From the NCBI GenBank assembly GCA_023251485.1, contig JAHEYR010000013.1, forward strand, positions 1 to 35,531: DNA of 35,531 nt. The letters run 5' to 3'. The first letter of the stretch is position 1. Each line of letters starts with the position of its first letter. Below the pieces are notes generated by a model. That model ran no database searches. It saw only the letters and a program-made list of their open reading frames with translations, and was not told the DNA's origin. The stretch is from Bacteroidales bacterium (GTDB taxonomy: Bacteria > Bacteroidota > Bacteroidia > Bacteroidales > Cfx3-03). A program made the translations under genes and the position numbers. Shown here one piece after another: positions 8,404 through 16,181 of the stretch.

Positions 8404-9019
8404 ATTGACTGGCTGTATCCTGATCTTTTATTTTACAAATCATATGGAACTTAACTGTTATCCATTCACTAACTCTTACTAAGCCCATCATCTTAACGGG
8501 GGGAATGAGTCCAAACTCACGAATACTCATTTTTTTCTCACCGTCTACAGTATAAAGGTCTCCATTCTGGTTCGTTGAGATTGGAATTGAGAACTGTTTG
8601 GTTACATCTGTAATTGTAATATTTACAGAAGCATTTCCATTTGTAGAATATGCTTTTCCTGCGACAGGCTGAACATCCAGAGAATTTAATTGAACTTGCA
8701 GTGTTGGATAGGTATCCGATTTTAGCAGCTTTAAGAATTCATTTAAAGCTATCCGATTATCAGATGAAAAGTTTTTCACTGTAAGTGAAAGCTGGTTTTG
8801 ACTTAGCAGAACTTTATTTTGATTTCGGGAAGTTGATATCGTTAAGTTCCTTCGGGAGAGTTTTTCTCCATTTTGAAAGAGTTTAAACGACAATAGATTG
8901 GTAGACCCATTGATGGTTAAGGAACTGTTTTTTTGAAGATCGACCGAAACAAGTGTTTGGGCAAATAATGTGTGGGTAATTAAGAAAATCAGTGATAGCA
9001 GTCCCGTCAATTTTTTCAT
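8402..9019 (-). CDS. YceI-like exported protein
   Basis: 205 residues. The frame is open to 9082, but that stretch translates through the terminator at 9049-9079, so I take the ATG at 9019, which yields a signal peptide (MKKLTGLLSLIFLITHTLFAQ). The mature part follows the YceI lipocalin-like pattern: an early SLTINGSTN strand, a middle SDTYPTLQVQLNSL segment, a NVNITITDVTKQFSIPI-like strand (here ASVNITITDVTKQFSIP) and a late REFGLIPPVKMMGLVRV turn followed by an I-x-V-x-F strand. YceI proteins bind long amphiphiles such as isoprenoids in the periplasm; the ligand here is unknown. It is more divergent than the paralogue at 10441-11019. Confidence 0.7.
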   Translation of the reverse strand: MKKLTGLLSLIFLITHTLFAQTLVSVDLQKNSSLTINGSTNLLSFKLFQNGEKLSRRNLTISTSRNQNKVLLSQNQLSLTVKNFSSDNRIALNEFLKLLKSDTYPTLQVQLNSLDVQPVAGKAYSTNGNASVNITITDVTKQFSIPISTNQNGDLYTVDGEKKMSIREFGLIPPVKMMGLVRVSEWITVKFHMICKIKDQDTASQ

Positions 9020-9048
9020 ACAATAACGATACGTTTTCTTATACAAAC

Positions 9049-9079
9049 AAAACCGGTAAGACATTGTCTTACCGGTTTT
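9049..9079 (-). terminator. Strong hairpin terminator after the outer-membrane protein gene
   Basis: Perfect 15-base arms, AAAACCGGTAAGACA (9049-9063) and TGTCTTACCGGTTTT (9065-9079), separated by a single base, so the real loop is probably three to five bases. On the - strand it starts 21 bases after the stop at 9100 and ends in TTTTGTTTG. It separates the barrel gene from the downstream YceI-like gene and explains why the upstream part of that frame is not coding. Confidence 0.8.
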
Positions 9080-9099
9080 CAAAAAAAATGTTAAGTTTA

Positions 9100-10386
9100 T
9101 TAGAAACCTACAACAGCTTCAATAACGATACCATGGAATTTAGCTCCATTGCGGATATCTGTAGATGCGAAGTCATTGTAATTCTGATTTACTAATTCAG
9201 CCTTTGCCATGATGTTTTTGGTAACATACCAACCACCACTTACAGCAAAACGATTAAGATTTACATCAGCTGCGTTAAGCATTTGTGATTTTACAGTGTT
9301 GTAACGTGCGCCTAACCAGAAGTTTTCTTTGCTTCCAAAACGATAAAGTGCATCTGTTGCAAACTGAGTAGCTTTGCGTAGTACAGTTTCTGACATACTA
9401 CCACCTTTTGCTGATTCAACTGTAGTAAACCACTCAAAACCACCTGCCTTTAGGAATACGTTACCCATAACGGTTGTGATTTTATTAGTGAAACCTGGAT
9501 TGAAACGACCGGAGAATGCGGTTGTAGTAGAAATTGCGTTTTCGATTACAGAGAAGTAATGTGAACCACCACGGTCTCCACCAAATAGTGTATTAGAAAC
9601 AGCACCAGCTGAATAATAACCAGAACCGGTAATACGTAAACGTACGGTTTCGCTTAACTGTTTGTCAAAACCAATTTTACCAAGTAATGAAGGATGATGT
9701 TTTCCATCACCTGCATTTGGAACAGCAACTGCTTTTGCTACATCACCTTTGATTTCACCATTTGTAATTCCAATAACACCGATAAAGCCATTATTGCTAT
9801 GAACATCAACTTCTGCACCGATTTCAGTAGCAAATTCGTCCATGATGTAATTTTCTACAAATGGATTGTAAATAGAGTTTCCGTTATCTGATCTACGGAA
9901 GTGTGCATCACCATAGTTGATTTCCATATGTCCTACTTTTAAAGTAGCATATTTCATGATGTTATCAAAGAAAGCACTGTGTAAAAATGGAAGTTTGTCA
10001 AATTGAATGAATCCACCTTTTACCCATGTCTCATTGTGGTGACGTGAAGAAAGGTACATTGTTAAGTTCAGATAAACACCATCTTCTAGTTGAGTATCCA
10101 AAAATAGATTGGCATTTGCAGTATTAAAACCAGGGTTCAGTGCAACCATTTTATTTTGGTCAACACCACTAACAAGCTTAGGAGCCGCAGTATTGGTTTG
10201 CTGTAAGCTCTGCCATGATTGAGTAAAAGCACCACCTACTTTTAATTTTATTCCATTGAATTTCAATGTGTCGACTTTAGGATTCTCAAATACATTGACT
10301 CCTCTTTGGTCGTAGGGGCGGATCTGAGCAACAACAAGACTGCTCATGAAGAAGGCAGCGATAAGCGTGAATAATAATTTTTTCAT
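9100..10386 (-). CDS. Outer-membrane beta-barrel protein (porin-like)
   Basis: 428 residues with a clear signal peptide (MKKLLFTLIAAFFMSSLVVAQ). The mature chain is rich in alternating hydrophobic/polar strands and aromatic residues (LKVGGAFTQSWQSL, LFLDTQLEDGVYLNLTMYL, FWLGARYNTV, FAVSGGWYVTKNIMAKAEL). It ends in phenylalanine (GIVIEAVVGF), the usual signal for barrel insertion by Bam. This fits a 14-18-stranded porin-like barrel, but I recognise no specific family. It lies between two YceI-like genes: 54 bases after the first (probably co-transcribed) and separated from the second by a terminator. Function is unknown; export or uptake of a hydrophobic compound is one guess from the YceI context. 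Confidence 0.75.
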   Translation of the reverse strand: MKKLLFTLIAAFFMSSLVVAQIRPYDQRGVNVFENPKVDTLKFNGIKLKVGGAFTQSWQSLQQTNTAAPKLVSGVDQNKMVALNPGFNTANANLFLDTQLEDGVYLNLTMYLSSRHHNETWVKGGFIQFDKLPFLHSAFFDNIMKYATLKVGHMEINYGDAHFRRSDNGNSIYNPFVENYIMDEFATEIGAEVDVHSNNGFIGVIGITNGEIKGDVAKAVAVPNAGDGKHHPSLLGKIGFDKQLSETVRLRITGSGYYSAGAVSNTLFGGDRGGSHYFSVIENAISTTTAFSGRFNPGFTNKITTVMGNVFLKAGGFEWFTTVESAKGGSMSETVLRKATQFATDALYRFGSKENFWLGARYNTVKSQMLNAADVNLNRFAVSGGWYVTKNIMAKAELVNQNYNDFASTDIRNGAKFHGIVIEAVVGF

Positions 10387-10440
10387 TTTTTTCTTAAGTT
10401 AAATTTGAAATTGTTTTTGGCTTTTATTTGATGAGCGATA

Positions 10441-11019
10441 TTACTTTACCGTAACATCGAATTTGATGGTAATTGCGTCTCCAGTTTTCATGGTGCCTAA
10501 CATTGCTGTTGGCGGTTTCATCTTGTATTCAGTCATTTTTAGAGGAACACTGCCACTGAATTTATAGGCACCCTCTCCAATAACTTTTCCGGCAGTTTTG
10601 AAACTGATTCTTTTTGTAACACCAGCCATTGTTAAATTTCCGGTTAAGGTTGCTTCAACTTCTTTTCCTGTAATACGTAAAGGTGCAGCTTCTGTTAACT
10701 GAAAAGTAATTGTTGGGTTTTGGTCAGCATTAAATGCGTCATAGGTTTTGGTATCCATCAAACCTTTTCCACTTTTAATTGAGCGAACTGGTATTTTAAC
10801 CACAAGTGTTTGAATCTGTTTTGAATTGTTTATTACTAATTCTCCACTTGTTTGTTCTACTTTACTTTCCCAATCATGAATAGTTGAGGTTCCAAAAATA
10901 GTCACTGTGGTATTTTGAGGAACTATTTTCAGGCTCTGTGCCTTTACGACACTGGCAGTGGTGAACATAATGCCCACAAAAAGCCATACAGCATACTTTG
11001 ATAATTGTGCTTTGAACAT
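10441..11019 (-). CDS. YceI family protein
   Basis: 192 residues from the ATG at 11019; the frame extends to 11160 but only this start gives a signal peptide (FKAQLSKYAVWLFVGIMFTTASVVKAQ region). Family hallmarks are clear: TIFGTSTIHDWESKV at the first strand, IPVRSIKSGKGLMDTKTYDAFNADQNPTITF, where the typical MD-x-x-x-Y-x-A-x-x-x-x-x-P-x-I-x-F pattern is preserved, LTGNLTMAGVTKRISF, and the closing LKMTEYKMKPPTAMLGTM turn. The product is a periplasmic lipocalin-like carrier, probably of an isoprenoid-type lipid. It is the first gene of a leftward unit with the barrel protein; a candidate -7 element lies at 11098-11105. Confidence 0.85.
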   Translation of the reverse strand: MFKAQLSKYAVWLFVGIMFTTASVVKAQSLKIVPQNTTVTIFGTSTIHDWESKVEQTSGELVINNSKQIQTLVVKIPVRSIKSGKGLMDTKTYDAFNADQNPTITFQLTEAAPLRITGKEVEATLTGNLTMAGVTKRISFKTAGKVIGEGAYKFSGSVPLKMTEYKMKPPTAMLGTMKTGDAITIKFDVTVK

Positions 11020-11097
11020 TGTCGTTTTATTAAAATTGTTGTTTTTGGTTATCGGTGTCAAGTAAATACGGTAATCAGGCATTGATTTACTCGATTG

Positions 11098-11105
11098 CAA
11101 AATTA
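11098..11105 (-). promoter_or_regulatory. Bacteroidetes -7 element for the YceI/barrel unit
   Basis: TAATTTTG on the - strand matches TAnnTTTG and lies 78 bases before the chosen YceI start. No -33 TTTG at 17-23 bases is seen. The position supports the shorter YceI start, because the longer reading frame (to 11160) would begin upstream of the promoter. Confidence 0.35.
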
Positions 11106-11551
11106 ACAATGATTTGTTAAAGATGTTTAGAAATTGAAACTTTTTTTTAATTATTTTCAATTATTTTTTATTCTGTGTGGTAAGTTATTGAAAAACAATG
11201 TGTAATATTGTTTGTTCGGGGCTCATATATGGAGACTAATTTGTTTTGAAAAAGCACGTGATGCACTATTATATAATAAACTGTTATAAAGAATTGCTAA
11301 TTTAAGTGTCATATTTATTGATGAAGGGTCGATTTAGAATCTTATTTTAATAAAGTCAAATGCTAAAACCACTATAAATTAGATGAATTTTGTTTGTGTA
11401 GAATAATTATAAATAAAAAATATTTTCTTTATTATGGCATAATTTAGGTGGAAAAACTTTTTTAGTTTGATTTTTTTTATTCACAATGATGACTTACTAA
11501 CAATTCAATCATTTTTGTGAACACAGCTAATTCGTAGAAATAAAGTTTATT
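11106..11551. other. AT-rich non-coding region between divergent genes
   Basis: About 450 bases without a supported gene. Very AT-rich, with several A and T runs and one 7-base inverted repeat, AAACAAT (11193-11199) and ATTGTTT (11207-11213). It must hold control sequences for the divergent YceI and RHH genes. I see no tRNA, small-RNA signature or riboswitch that I can name. Confidence 0.6.
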
Positions 11552-11559
11552 TAACTTTG
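11552..11559 (+). promoter_or_regulatory. Bacteroidetes -7 element for the RHH gene
   Basis: TAACTTTG, a full TAnnTTTG match, 19 bases before the ATG at 11579. A weak -33 candidate TTCG lies 17 bases upstream (11531-11534). Confidence 0.45.
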
Positions 11560-11578
11560 TTGCCTATTTTAGAATAAT

Positions 11579-11836
11579 ATGGCAACAAATATCGCCAAGA
11601 AAAAGAAGATAAAATATCGTCCAATAAGTTTTAAGGTGACGGAGAGGCAGAAGTCGATTATCGATGCGTATTGTCAGATGCATGGTTTGGGTACAGTACA
11701 ACTTCTAAAATTGGCATTAAAAGAGTATCTTGAACAGCATGTCTCTTCTCATTATGGAAATGATGAATTAGTGATTAGCGAAAATCAATTAACAATATTT
11801 GATATTATCAGAGAACTGGAATCTGATGAGGCTTGA
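11579..11836 (+). CDS. Small ribbon-helix-helix-like protein
   Basis: 85 residues. After a basic N-terminus (ATNIAKKKKIKYR) comes a strand PISFKVTERQ, then two helices, KSIIDAYCQMHGLG and TVQLLKLALKEYLEQ, which is the strand-helix-helix order of the CopG/Arc (MetJ) DNA-binding fold. The C-terminal 25 residues are acidic (DELVISENQL to ESDEA). It would bind DNA as a dimer through the paired strands. There is no toxin gene next to it, so an antitoxin role is not supported by context; a small transcriptional regulator is more likely. The gene stands alone, divergent from the YceI unit and convergent with recR. Confidence 0.65.
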   Translation: MATNIAKKKKIKYRPISFKVTERQKSIIDAYCQMHGLGTVQLLKLALKEYLEQHVSSHYGNDELVISENQLTIFDIIRELESDEA

Positions 11837-11861
11837 TCATTCTATTTGTGATCCTTTCGTA

Positions 11862-11900
11862 AACAGATAGCATAATAATAGACACGATAGACTATCTGTT
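11862..11900. terminator. Hairpin between convergent RHH and recR genes
   Basis: Perfect 9-base arms AACAGATAG (11862-11870) and CTATCTGTT (11892-11900) with a 21-base loop. The second arm overlaps the recR stop codon. Neither side has a long U tract, so a bidirectional terminator is only a reasonable guess. Confidence 0.35.
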
Positions 11901-12512
11901 AAAAGTACTTTCATAAGGAAGCCGATTTACAATAGATCTTCCTAATGTTATCTCATCGGTAAATTCTAAATTATCACCAATTGACACGCCTCTGGCGATG
12001 GTCGTGACTAGTACTTTTATGTTTTTTAACCTTTTATATATGTAGAAGTTGGTAGTGTCGCCTTCCATCGTAGGAGAGAGTGCCATGATTACTTCTCTGA
12101 TGCTCTGCTGTTCAATTCGTACAAGGAGTGGCGTGATGTTTAAATCTCCTGGGCCAATTCCATCCATAGGGGAGATGACTCCTCCCAGAACATGATATAA
12201 ACCTCTGAATTGAGCTGTATTCTCAATAGCCATTACATCTCGAACATCTTCAACAACACATATTAATCCGGCATCTCTATTTTGATTGCTACAGATTTCG
12301 CAAACTTCGGTGTCAGAAATATTAAAACAATTTTTGCAAAAGATGATTTCATTGCGCATCTTGATTAATGCGTTTCCAAGTGATTCAACTTCTTGCGGGT
12401 TTTGCCTTAAAAGATGTAATGCTAAACGAATTGCAGACTTTTTGCCTATACCAGGTAATTTGGCCAATTCATTTACCGCGGTCTCAAGTAGCTTTGATGA
12501 GAAGTTATTCAC
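11892..12512 (-). CDS. recR: Recombination protein RecR
   Basis: 206 residues from a GTG at 12512. The frame runs up to 12602, but that would overlap the divergent gene at 12589 and add a hydrophobic extension absent from RecR; the GTG gives NNFSSKLLE, the usual N-terminus and length. Order of domains: helix-hairpin-helix [20 protein letters not shown] (residues 16-35), four-Cys zinc site CKNC and CEIC (Cys 59, 62, 71, 74), then Toprim with [16 protein letters not shown] and [16 protein letters not shown]. It acts with RecF/RecO to load RecA at gaps during DNA repair. A -7 element lies at 12569-12576. Confidence 0.93.
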   Translation of the reverse strand: MNNFSSKLLETAVNELAKLPGIGKKSAIRLALHLLRQNPQEVESLGNALIKMRNEIIFCKNCFNISDTEVCEICSNQNRDAGLICVVEDVRDVMAIENTAQFRGLYHVLGGVISPMDGIGPGDLNITPLLVRIEQQSIREVIMALSPTMEGDTTNFYIYKRLKNIKVLVTTIARGVSIGDNLEFTDEITLGRSIVNRLPYESTFNR

Positions 12513-12555
12513 AATGATAATTTGAAAAAAAAGTAAACAATGGATTAGGAAAGCA

Positions 12556-12563
12556 TAAATTTG
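12556..12563 (+). promoter_or_regulatory. Bacteroidetes -7 element for the MORN-like gene
   Basis: TAAATTTG matches TAnnTTTG, 25 bases before the ATG at 12589. The nearest TTTG upstream (12521-12524) is 31 bases away, too far for the standard -33 spacing. Confidence 0.4.
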
Positions 12564-12568
12564 CACTA

Positions 12569-12576
12569 CAAAAATA
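12569..12576 (-). promoter_or_regulatory. Bacteroidetes -7 element for recR
   Basis: TATTTTTG on the - strand, 56 bases before the GTG at 12512. It lies only 5 bases from the + strand element at 12556-12563, so two divergent promoters face away from each other and nearly overlap. Confidence 0.4.
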
Positions 12577-12588
12577 CACAAACCCATC

Positions 12589-13353
12589 ATGGCACAGTTC
12601 AATAATTCTTCGAAAATAAAAAATATCCTTCTTTTAGTTCTTCTGTTGTCTATTCAATCATTTCAGGTGATGGGACAGAATAGCAATAAAACCGATGCTA
12701 TGGGACGGAAACAAGGTGAATGGAAACGTTATCAGGGAGCAGTTTTAAAATCTATCGGCAATTATAAAGATGATCTTCCTGAAGGAGCTTTTACTTATTT
12801 TAATGAGGATGGTACAATAAAAGCAAAATCAATCTTTTCTGACAAGGCACAAAAGATATCAGTCGTAAACATGTATCTATCCGGAATAAAAAAATCAGAA
12901 GGTGCTTATTATAATAAGAAGAAAGAGGGTGAGTGGAAATATTATTCGGAGGAACAAATTTTATTGGCATCAGAAAACTATAAGGCTGGTTCGAAAGATG
13001 GTCTATGGAAAAACTTTTATCGTAGTGGAAAGATTAGTCTTGAAGCTTATTATCTCAATAATCAGAAAACAGGTGCCTGGAAAAAATACTTTCAGGATGG
13101 ACAAGTTATGTCGATTACTAATTATTTGAACGACATACCAAACGGGGTTGCTGAATTCTATTATCCGGGATCAAAGTTGATGATTAAAGGTGAGTATTTA
13201 AAAGGAGAGGAGAACGGGAAATGGACTTATTGCGATACGACTGGGATAGTAATAAGGAAAGAGGACTATAAAAATGGAGAGCTTATTAGTAGTGAAGGAA
13301 TCGTCTTTTCGGTTGACGATTCAGTAAAGCTGCCGGAACCTGAAAAATACTAG
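12589..13353 (+). CDS. Exported MORN-repeat / YwqK-like protein
   Basis: 254 residues with a signal peptide (about residues 1-29, [20 protein letters not shown]). The rest is a run of imperfect 20-25-residue units of the type G-x-W-K-x-Y, for example [80 protein letters not shown] and [12 protein letters not shown], which match the MORN-variant repeats of YwqK-type proteins. Many such proteins are annotated as antitoxins by similarity alone; a secreted repeat protein with no toxin next to it does not support that role. Its 3' end overlaps the convergent membrane-protein gene by 4 bases. Confidence 0.75.
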   Translation: MAQFNNSSKIKNILLLVLLLSIQSFQVMGQNSNKTDAMGRKQGEWKRYQGAVLKSIGNYKDDLPEGAFTYFNEDGTIKAKSIFSDKAQKISVVNMYLSGIKKSEGAYYNKKKEGEWKYYSEEQILLASENYKAGSKDGLWKNFYRSGKISLEAYYLNNQKTGAWKKYFQDGQVMSITNYLNDIPNGVAEFYYPGSKLMIKGEYLKGEENGKWTYCDTTGIVIRKEDYKNGELISSEGIVFSVDDSVKLPEPEKY

Positions 13354-14447
13354 GAATTCCCTTCAAAAGGGAGCGAGCATAAATAGAGCAAATGACTGAT
13401 TCCAATTAGTATTATAAACCTTGATTCGAAGGATGGTAATATCATATCGGAAATGACCACTTTGGTGATATGAACCATCAGGAATAAGTTGAAAAAGAGA
13501 AGTTGAATTTTAAATAGACTTAATCCTTTACTGTTCGTGAGGATGTCTACCAAAAAGCCCTTTGACATTGCCTTTATGGGCGGAGTTATCCGGCTTGACT
13601 TTGAAGATAATAGTGCGTGATAGATGTTTGTTGCAAAAAATGTTATGGCAGAAAAGGCAAGTAATATCAAGACGGTATTCGGGAGATGGGGTAAAGAGTT
13701 GGTAGATGAAAGAATAAAGGTCAAATAAAAGAGAATCAACATAACCCACATTGCCAGAAGAACTTTCACCAATGCATATTTACCGGTGAGCGTGTCTTTA
13801 CCATCAATTAAAACATTGCTTCGTTTCACCAGAAAAGTAAAGACAATAATGAAAAAAGTACTGGAGAGAAGTGCCAGAAAGTAATCTCCGGCTCTACTTA
13901 ACTCTGCAGGTATCACGATTTTACTAGGAAATGCTTGCTCTCCTTCGAATCCAACAGATACCGAAAGCTCTTTTTTCTTTTGTTCGACAAGGATATTTCT
14001 TAGTAAGCTCCATTGCATCATGGATGCACTATCTCTATGAAGGACAAAGAATAGCACATCGCTTTTCTTATCTCCCCCAACTGGAGATATCCCTTTCATG
14101 GGGATGCCATCTAAAAATAGGAGGATCGCTTTTTTTTTATGTTCTGCGAGCCTTTGTAAGTAGGTTAAACCATGAACTTTTACCTGGATAAACGATGAGA
14201 ATTGTAGTGGTACTTTGAACGTTGAATATGATTTATCTGATTTTAGAACAAAAATACTATCCTCGGGAATCTTAATCGTCGCACTATCCTTTTTTTGTAT
14301 TTCACTTGCATTTGATGGTAAACTATAAAATAGGAGTAGACTTAATAAGCTAATTGTACAGATACGAATACAGTTTAAGCTATGCAAAACAGCATGAGTT
14401 CTTTTATTTAGAATCCAATAAAACTGCACAACTAGCTGAGTTTTCAT
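13350..14447 (-). CDS. Multi-pass membrane protein with N-terminal periplasmic domain, unknown
   Basis: 365 residues from the ATG at 14447; the frame extends to a TTG at 14456, right against the upstream stop. A hydrophobic segment at about 29-48 (CTISLLSLLLFYSLPSNAS) looks like a late signal peptide. Residues 50-187 are soluble and extended, with strands such as STFKVPLQFSSFIQV and a KKAILLFLDGIPMKGI segment. Five transmembrane helices follow at about 189-207, 228-247, 258-278, 310-330 and 340-358. I do not recognise the family. It starts 9 bases after the HAD phosphatase gene and probably shares its transcript. Confidence 0.6.
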   Translation of the reverse strand: MKTQLVVQFYWILNKRTHAVLHSLNCIRICTISLLSLLLFYSLPSNASEIQKKDSATIKIPEDSIFVLKSDKSYSTFKVPLQFSSFIQVKVHGLTYLQRLAEHKKKAILLFLDGIPMKGISPVGGDKKSDVLFFVLHRDSASMMQWSLLRNILVEQKKKELSVSVGFEGEQAFPSKIVIPAELSRAGDYFLALLSSTFFIIVFTFLVKRSNVLIDGKDTLTGKYALVKVLLAMWVMLILFYLTFILSSTNSLPHLPNTVLILLAFSAITFFATNIYHALLSSKSSRITPPIKAMSKGFLVDILTNSKGLSLFKIQLLFFNLFLMVHITKVVISDMILPSFESRFIILIGISHLLYLCSLPFEGNS

Positions 14448-14456
14448 TGCTGACAA

Positions 14457-15149
14457 TTATTCAGCCTTGAAGATACAAACTTTATCAAATACTTCCATTA
14501 ATTCAGTTAAATTATGAACAACAAGGGTGTTAAGATTTGAAAGACGCTCAAAAGTATGATGTCCGTGTGCGATCAAGATACATTGTGCACCAATAGCTTC
14601 GGCTACTTCAAAATCATGTTCGGTATCTCCGATCATACAAATATTGGCAGGAATTAGCTTTTGTTCGGCTATCAGTCTTTTAGCAAGATGTATTTTCCCT
14701 CCACCTAAGATGTTCTCAATGCCATATGATGCTTCAAAGTACTGATTCAGACAATGGATTTTTAATGATTCTGTAAGCAAGCTATTTTCAAGTGCTGAGA
14801 GCACCATTTGCCGATAGCCTTGTTCTTTGAGCAATGCAAAAGTCTTTTCAATATTTTGATGCAAGGGCGCACTATTAAATAACGCATCATAATTGGACAT
14901 AAACTCTTCGGATACTTTGCCAAAATCTTCTTTCGTGAAATCCCATCCTATCTTTTCATAATAGTTTTTGATTGGGAAAGTGAAATTCTGGTAGTAGAAT
15001 TCGGTTGTAACTGTTGGAATATTACGTTCTAACAACATCTTATTCATTGCTGTCACACAGATTTCAACATCGTCCAGTATCGTGCCGTTCCAATCCCACA
15101 AAATGGTGTTTATTTCTGAAAATCTTTTTAGATTGAATGATTTAATCAT
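14457..15149 (-). CDS. HAD-family hydrolase (phosphoglycolate-phosphatase-like)
   Basis: 230 residues. HAD motif I is LWDWNGTILDD with nucleophile Asp19, motif II is MVLSALENS, the conserved Lys is in GGGKIHLAKRLI, and motif III/IV is CMIGDTEHDFEVAEAIGA. The helical cap between motifs I and II places it in the phosphoglycolate/beta-phosphoglucomutase subfamily; the substrate is a small phosphate ester not identifiable here. The residue two after the nucleophile, normally Asp as general acid, is Asn21 (DWNGT). This may be a feature of the subfamily, but it could slow hydrolysis. It is the first gene of a leftward pair with the membrane protein. Confidence 0.8.
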   Translation of the reverse strand: MIKSFNLKRFSEINTILWDWNGTILDDVEICVTAMNKMLLERNIPTVTTEFYYQNFTFPIKNYYEKIGWDFTKEDFGKVSEEFMSNYDALFNSAPLHQNIEKTFALLKEQGYRQMVLSALENSLLTESLKIHCLNQYFEASYGIENILGGGKIHLAKRLIAEQKLIPANICMIGDTEHDFEVAEAIGAQCILIAHGHHTFERLSNLNTLVVHNLTELMEVFDKVCIFKAE

Positions 15150-15182
15150 GAACTTCTTTTTTCTTATACGTTTCGAATCAAT

Positions 15183-15190
15183 TATCTTTG
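15183..15190 (+). promoter_or_regulatory. Bacteroidetes -7 element for the DUF4293 gene
   Basis: TATCTTTG, a full TAnnTTTG match, 20 bases before the ATG at 15211 in the short divergent gap after the HAD gene start. No exact TTTG -33 is visible. Confidence 0.45.
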
Positions 15191-15210
15191 CACTCTAAAT
15201 TTTAAATCTT

Positions 15211-15666
15211 ATGATTCAGAGAATACAGAGTGTTTATCTCTTTTTAGCAGTAGTAGCGTTGGGCCTCCTCTTTTTCTTTCCATTGGCTAATTTTAGTAAT
15301 AATCAGGATATTATCATCTTTAGCATAAAAGGATTCTCAAGGTTTAGTCCGCTAGAACAAACACCAACATGGCCTTTACTTGTCGTAAATGCACTTTCAA
15401 TCGGATTAACAGCTGTCACTATTTTTCTGTTTAAGAATAGACCACTTCAAATTAGGCTTACTCGTTTTGCACTTATGCTCAATTTAGGCTTTATCGCTTT
15501 AACCTATTTTGTATATGGTGACCATTTAGCTAAAGAGATTAAGATGCCGGTTAATTATGAATTTGGATCTTTTCTTCCTGTTATAGCTTTGATCTTTCAT
15601 GTCCTTGCTATTTATGCAATCAATAAAGATGAGCGATTGATAAAGTCAATTGACAGAATTCGTTAA
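15211..15666 (+). CDS. DUF4293 family membrane protein
   Basis: 151 residues, four transmembrane helices at about 6-25, 49-68, 86-105 and 121-138. The N-terminus MIQRIQSVYLFLAVVALG is the hallmark of the Bacteroidetes DUF4293 family, whose role is not known. The C-terminus is short and basic (NKDERLIKSIDRIR), predicted cytoplasmic. The gene is alone on its strand; its stop overlaps the stop of the convergent phosphodiesterase gene. Confidence 0.85.
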   Translation: MIQRIQSVYLFLAVVALGLLFFFPLANFSNNQDIIIFSIKGFSRFSPLEQTPTWPLLVVNALSIGLTAVTIFLFKNRPLQIRLTRFALMLNLGFIALTYFVYGDHLAKEIKMPVNYEFGSFLPVIALIFHVLAIYAINKDERLIKSIDRIR

Positions 15667-16172
15667 TCAATGATTCTTGAGGAACGAGGTAATTCCATGA
15701 TCTCCATGTTCTTTATCTCTTTTCCGTCTATTTCAAATCGTAGCATCGTTATTACCTGATGAAATCCTGAAGTACCGGCAGCACCAGGATTCAGATGAAG
15801 TAGTTTTTCTTTGGTTTGATACTTTATTTTTAAAATATGTGAATGTCCGCAAACAAAAATTTGCGGACATTCTTTTTGAATAAGCTTTTTTACCTCTGAA
15901 GTATATTGTCCTGCAGATACTCCGATATGTGTCATTAAGACTTTTACCTCTTCTTTCATAAAGAGTTGTATCGGTGGATAGCTTAATCGAACGTCTTGTC
16001 CGTCAATATTTCCATGTACTGCGCGTAGCGGTTTGAATGCGGCAAGGGTATCTGCCGTTTTTATGTTTCCAATATCTCCGGCATGCCATATTTCGTCGAC
16101 AGCCGCAAAGAAATCGTATATCTTTGGATGTATATGTCCATGTGTGTCAGAGATAATGCCAATACGAGTCAT
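15663..16172 (-). CDS. YfcE/MJ0936-family metallophosphoesterase
   Basis: 169 residues with all calcineurin-like metal motifs: GIISDTHGH (Asp9, His11), HAGDIGN (Asp33), VHGNIDG (Asn55), LMTHIG (His81) and VCGHSHI (His109, His111). Enzymes of this family are cytoplasmic phosphodiesterases that need Mn or similar metals; the natural substrate is generally unknown. The start lies 9 bases after the batE stop, so it is probably transcribed as the last gene of the bat operon, though not a usual bat component. Confidence 0.88.
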   Translation of the reverse strand: MTRIGIISDTHGHIHPKIYDFFAAVDEIWHAGDIGNIKTADTLAAFKPLRAVHGNIDGQDVRLSYPPIQLFMKEEVKVLMTHIGVSAGQYTSEVKKLIQKECPQIFVCGHSHILKIKYQTKEKLLHLNPGAAGTSGFHQVITMLRFEIDGKEIKNMEIMELPRSSRIID

Positions 16173-16181
16173 GCGAAGTGG

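Noticed and set aside
9020-9082. N-terminal extension of the second YceI-like gene
   Set aside because: The extension is translated from the terminator hairpin and hides the signal peptide.
11579-11836. Antitoxin of a toxin-antitoxin pair
   Set aside because: The RHH fold fits, but no small toxin gene lies on either side; the nearest gene downstream is convergent recR.
12513-12602. Upstream extension of recR to an ATG at 12602
   Set aside because: It would add a hydrophobic stretch absent from RecR, and overlap the divergent gene and both promoters.
12589-13353. YwqK-type antitoxin
   Set aside because: The MORN-like repeats match the family name, but the protein has a signal peptide and no toxin neighbour.
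13357-13372. Hairpin TCCCTT/AAGGGA at the convergent ends of the MORN-like and membrane-protein genes
   Set aside because: Only six pairs, inside coding sequence of the - strand gene, with no U tract on either side.
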